DNA of 64,000 nt, taken from the NCBI RefSeq assembly GCF_002043095.1, contig NZ_MVOC01000011.1, forward strand, positions 43,234 to 107,233, read 5' to 3'. This stretch comes from Mycobacterium sp. AT1 (lineage in GTDB: Bacteria > Actinomycetota > Actinomycetes > Mycobacteriales > Mycobacteriaceae). Numbering within the stretch: position 1 is the first letter of the stretch; each line of letters starts with the position of its first letter. Both the position numbers and the translations under genes were made by a program. Shown piece by piece: positions 61,783 to 64,000 of this stretch. Below the pieces are notes generated by a model, which saw only the letters and a list, made by a program, of their open reading frames with translations, was not told where the DNA came from and searched no databases.

Positions 61783-63355
61783 TCAACTCGAGGCTGAGCG
61801 CGCCCTGTATTCGGCGCAGCAGAAGGACATCGAGGCGCGCACCAACCAGATGAAGCAGTCCACGTCGGATCTGCAGTCAGTCTCCGCGTCGCTTGACGAG
61901 GATTTCGGTGTCTCCGGTGGAATCCCGGGGATCGTCGAGAACCTCACGAAGATGTTCGGCAACATGGCGTTGGCCGGCGCGATCGCCAGCTCACCGAGCC
62001 TTCAGGCTGGCGCCGCGCAGTTGGCTTCCAATGGTGGTGTCGCCGCGGGGTTGTTCAACCAGCAGTACTTCACCGGACTGGGCGGTTCGACCGGATCTGT
62101 TGGGCCTAGCGCCTATTCGAGTGCAGGCACTAGTGGGGCGTATCCGGGCGACGCGGCGCTACTCTTTAGCTTCCCCACGCAAGGCAAATACAACGCCAGT
62201 GGCGACCTAGCCAAGGGTCTCGGCGACTGCTCGAGCGCCATAGAGGATCTCGTCAACATCATGGACGGGCGCCCCACCGCCGGCCGGTCGATGTCTACCG
62301 CCAACGAGGCGGAGTGGCTGGCGTCGCGCGGGTTCCAGCCAGGCATCGGCGGCCCTGGCGACTTCCGTGTCGGATTCAACTCCGCGCACACGCAAGCGAC
62401 GTTGCCCGGCGGAACCCCGTTCAACTGGGGCTCCGACGCTGCAGCGGCACGCGGAGGCGTCGGCGGTACTGGTGCCGACGATCCCGCGTTCACCGACCAC
62501 TGGTACCGGCCAGTCGGCGCAGGCCCCTCAGCGGTGGGCGTGAGCCCGTCGGCCATGGGTCCCGCCCCGCTCGGCGGAGGCGTGGGATCCCCGTTGGGGA
62601 ACCTGCCCCTGCCGTTGCCGGTCACCATCGTCGGCGGCGGTGTCGGTGTGCCAGGTGGGATGCCCGTTGTCGGCGCACCGCCCGTCGACCCTGCCGCTGG
62701 CATTCCCGGCACCCCCACCCCTGGCGTCGGCACGGGTCCCGCACCGGGGCCGGCCCCCACTCCTGGGGGGTGGGGCCTCGACGGTCTGCCTGGAATCAGC
62801 TCCGGCGGTGGGCAGGCGTTCGGTGCCGGTATGACGCAGGGCGCGACGGGCCAGGCTGCTGGGTTCAACACCGGTGTCGCCCCGGTGGCGGCAGGCGGCG
62901 GAGGGTTCAAGATCGACAGCCCAGCGCTCGACGCCGCAGGCAGCGCAGCCGACATGTTCGCACCCGGATCCAGTGTCGCCATCAAACTCGGCAAGCGTGC
63001 CGTGGAATACGGCGCCCAAGTGGCCGGTATCGCCGCGTCTGGCGTGATGGAGACCGTCCTTCCCTCGGGTAGCGCTCTTGGCAGCTTCGGCAATTCGTGG
63101 CTCGGGAAGCTCGCCGGCGGGTTCGCCGGGGCTAAGCCCGCCAAGCCGAACCTCGCAGGCGGCGCTGCAGCTGCGGGCCAGCAGGGCGCTACACCTCCGC
63201 AGCAGGGCGGGAAGCCAGGTGAAGGCGACAAGGCGCAGCAACCAGGGGGTGCCCCGATCACGGTGAACTACACCAACAATCAGGCCACCGAGGACCGCGC
63301 CGGCGCTAACTTGACCAACCACCTCAGCAACATGAACCAAGGACCCGGCCGGTGA
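61750..63355 (+). pseudogene. Phage tape-measure protein, C-terminal fragment
   Basis: The frame is open from 61700, but coding character starts near 61750; the first ATG is 61850 (501 aa). The start LTAKNDQLEAERAL and following residues form a charged helix, then GVSGGIPGIVENLTKMFGNMALAGAIAS, a pattern typical of mycobacteriophage tape-measure C-termini. A middle region HTQATLPGGTPFNWGSDAAAARGG resembles tail-tip associated domains. Long Pro/Gly linkers follow, then an amphipathic region, and the end PITVNYTNNQATEDRAGANL is another tape-measure hallmark. The N-terminal thousand or so residues of such a protein are missing. Confidence 0.7.
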
Positions 63356-63360
63356 CCCCG

Positions 63361-63771
63361 CTATGCGCCGCCGTCGTCCTTGATCTCGTCAGTCTCAGGA
63401 GTTGGTCCTTCGTGCATGAACGGGAGGTACCTTCCGGCCTCGTCCGAGAATCCCCAGATCACCCCGATCGGACGGTCCATCACTTCTACAAGAAAGTCGA
63501 TGTCCTCGTCCTTCACCACAACGGTGTCAGCGCAATTCCCGTACACATCCTCGACGTCGTACTCGAACCTCACCGGAGCTCCTGCGCTGATCCAGTGCGA
63601 CATCGTGACCGGTTGCCCACTGTCGTTGGTACCCGAGAGGGTTAGGAAGAACCCACTGTTGGTGGCGAACCGACGTGCTGCCGCGGCCTGCACAGTGGCA
63701 ACGAATTGGTTGCCACCGGTGAAGTGCAAGGCGAACATTCCGCCGGATGGGCCGTACGAGATGGTTGCCAC
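63361..63771 (-). CDS. Hypothetical protein, unrecognised
   Basis: 136 aa from GTG 63771, chosen because AGGGGGA lies six bases upstream; a TTG at 63810 is less likely. It begins ATISYGPSGGMFALHFTGGNQF, a beta-rich pattern, and ends with an acidic ETDEIKDDGG tail. No membrane segment or known motif. It converges with the tape-measure fragment with only 5 bases between stops, unusual inside a phage tail operon, so it may be a host or other mobile gene joined by deletion. The remaining 229 bases to the window end hold no convincing gene. Confidence 0.55.
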   Translation of the reverse strand: MATISYGPSGGMFALHFTGGNQFVATVQAAAARRFATNSGFFLTLSGTNDSGQPVTMSHWISAGAPVRFEYDVEDVYGNCADTVVVKDEDIDFLVEVMDRPIGVIWGFSDEAGRYLPFMHEGPTPETDEIKDDGGA

Positions 63772-64000
63772 AAGTCCCCCTGGTTGGTTCCGATCCTTGC
63801 ATCCTCCCAATACGACGGCGAGCCTATCGCGGACTGTAAACCCGCGGTCCGACCCTCGACGGGTGGCTGGTGGTTGTGGAAAAACGCGGAGAGAGATTTT
63901 GACAGAAGAGCGTGGGGTCGTAGTGAGAAGATCGTTCTCGCGGCACCCCCACCCCCTGGGCGTTAATCAAAACCGCCCACCTGATGGCGCTCGCTGAAAT

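Larger units (their letters stand above)
61426..63355. mobile_element. Deleted prophage remnant at tRNA-Ala
   Basis: The segment starts at the tRNA-Ala 3' end and holds only the C-terminal part of a tyrosine recombinase (minus strand) and the 3' part of a tape-measure-like gene (plus strand), with the breakpoint at about 61750-61780. In an intact prophage these two genes are many kilobases apart. The right boundary is not seen; the window may end within the element. No second copy of the tRNA 3' end is visible to the right. Confidence 0.7.

Noticed and set aside
63899..63904. TTGACA as a promoter near the right edge
   Set aside because: No convincing -10 hexamer at 16-18 bases and no credible downstream gene in the remaining bases; a 32-codon ORF there is not supported.

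Overview
The window is a high-GC chromosomal segment spanning the replication origin of a mycobacterium. Three observations place it among rapidly growing species (Mycolicibacterium type) rather than the M. tuberculosis complex. First, gnd lies between dnaN and recF. Second, the rpsF-ssb-ponA1-ino1-leuS block (Rv0036-Rv0055 equivalents) lies on the rpmH side of dnaA and directly adjoins the Rv3906-Rv3924 block, whereas in M. tuberculosis it lies on the gyrA side. Third, a glucosylglycerate hydrolase gene is present. I recall this order from M. smegmatis. The species itself cannot be named from the sequence alone.

Layout. Positions 1-1250 hold the ribosomal operon rpsF-ssb-rpsR-rplI (minus strand, rplI cut by the window edge). 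Positions 1371-6340 are a minus-strand cell-envelope run: SRPBCC protein, GT87-like membrane glycosyltransferase, PonA1 and a zinc-ribbon DUF5318 protein. Positions 6450-9124 carry a DUF1707 membrane protein, a PadR regulator and inositol-1-phosphate synthase Ino1. Positions 9190-22274 are more variable: Eis-like acetyltransferase, alpha/beta hydrolase, PhoX-type phosphatase, F420-dependent (LLM) oxidoreductase, DUF4344 lipoprotein, a polar amino acid ABC transporter with fused binding protein and permease, a MarR regulator, glucosylglycerate hydrolase, and an SDR plus amidase pair. Positions 22334-29495 are conserved core: leuS, Mtc28-like secreted protein, a small membrane protein, YqgE, an MFS transporter and a mycothiol-dependent-isomerase-family protein.

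Positions 29496-48773 hold the conserved pre-oriC block: a DxDxDG-repeat protein, pcnA, mutT4, a DUF6049 protein, murJ fused to a pseudokinase, sigM with an unusually short anti-sigma-like partner, trxB-trxA, cwlM, a GNAT-like protein, parB, parA, rsmG, jag/khpB, yidC, yidD, rnpA and rpmH. Two perfect parS sites lie inside parA and at the start of rsmG. Positions 48774-61343 hold the dnaA promoter region with perfect DnaA boxes, dnaA, oriC, dnaN, gnd, recF, a DUF721 gene, gyrB, gyrA, a DUF3566 gene, tRNA-Ile and a tiny membrane ORF, followed by tRNA-Ala.

Downstream of tRNA-Ala the core order breaks. A fragment of a tyrosine recombinase lies almost head-to-head with the 3' part of what looks like a phage tape-measure gene, which is the signature of a deleted prophage integrated at tRNA-Ala. 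An unrecognised gene follows on the opposite strand.

The genes form the usual origin-proximal machinery: replication initiation, sliding clamp, gyrase, chromosome segregation, membrane insertion and RNase P, peptidoglycan synthesis and its regulators (PonA1, MurJ, CwlM), and thiol stress response (SigM, TrxB/TrxA). I found no clearly new multi-gene system. The most unusual points are the truncated SigM partner, the recombinase/tape-measure junction, the perfect DnaA-box palindrome upstream of dnaA, a serine at the GyrA position that is alanine in most mycobacteria, and a pair of related hairpin repeats at convergent gene ends.
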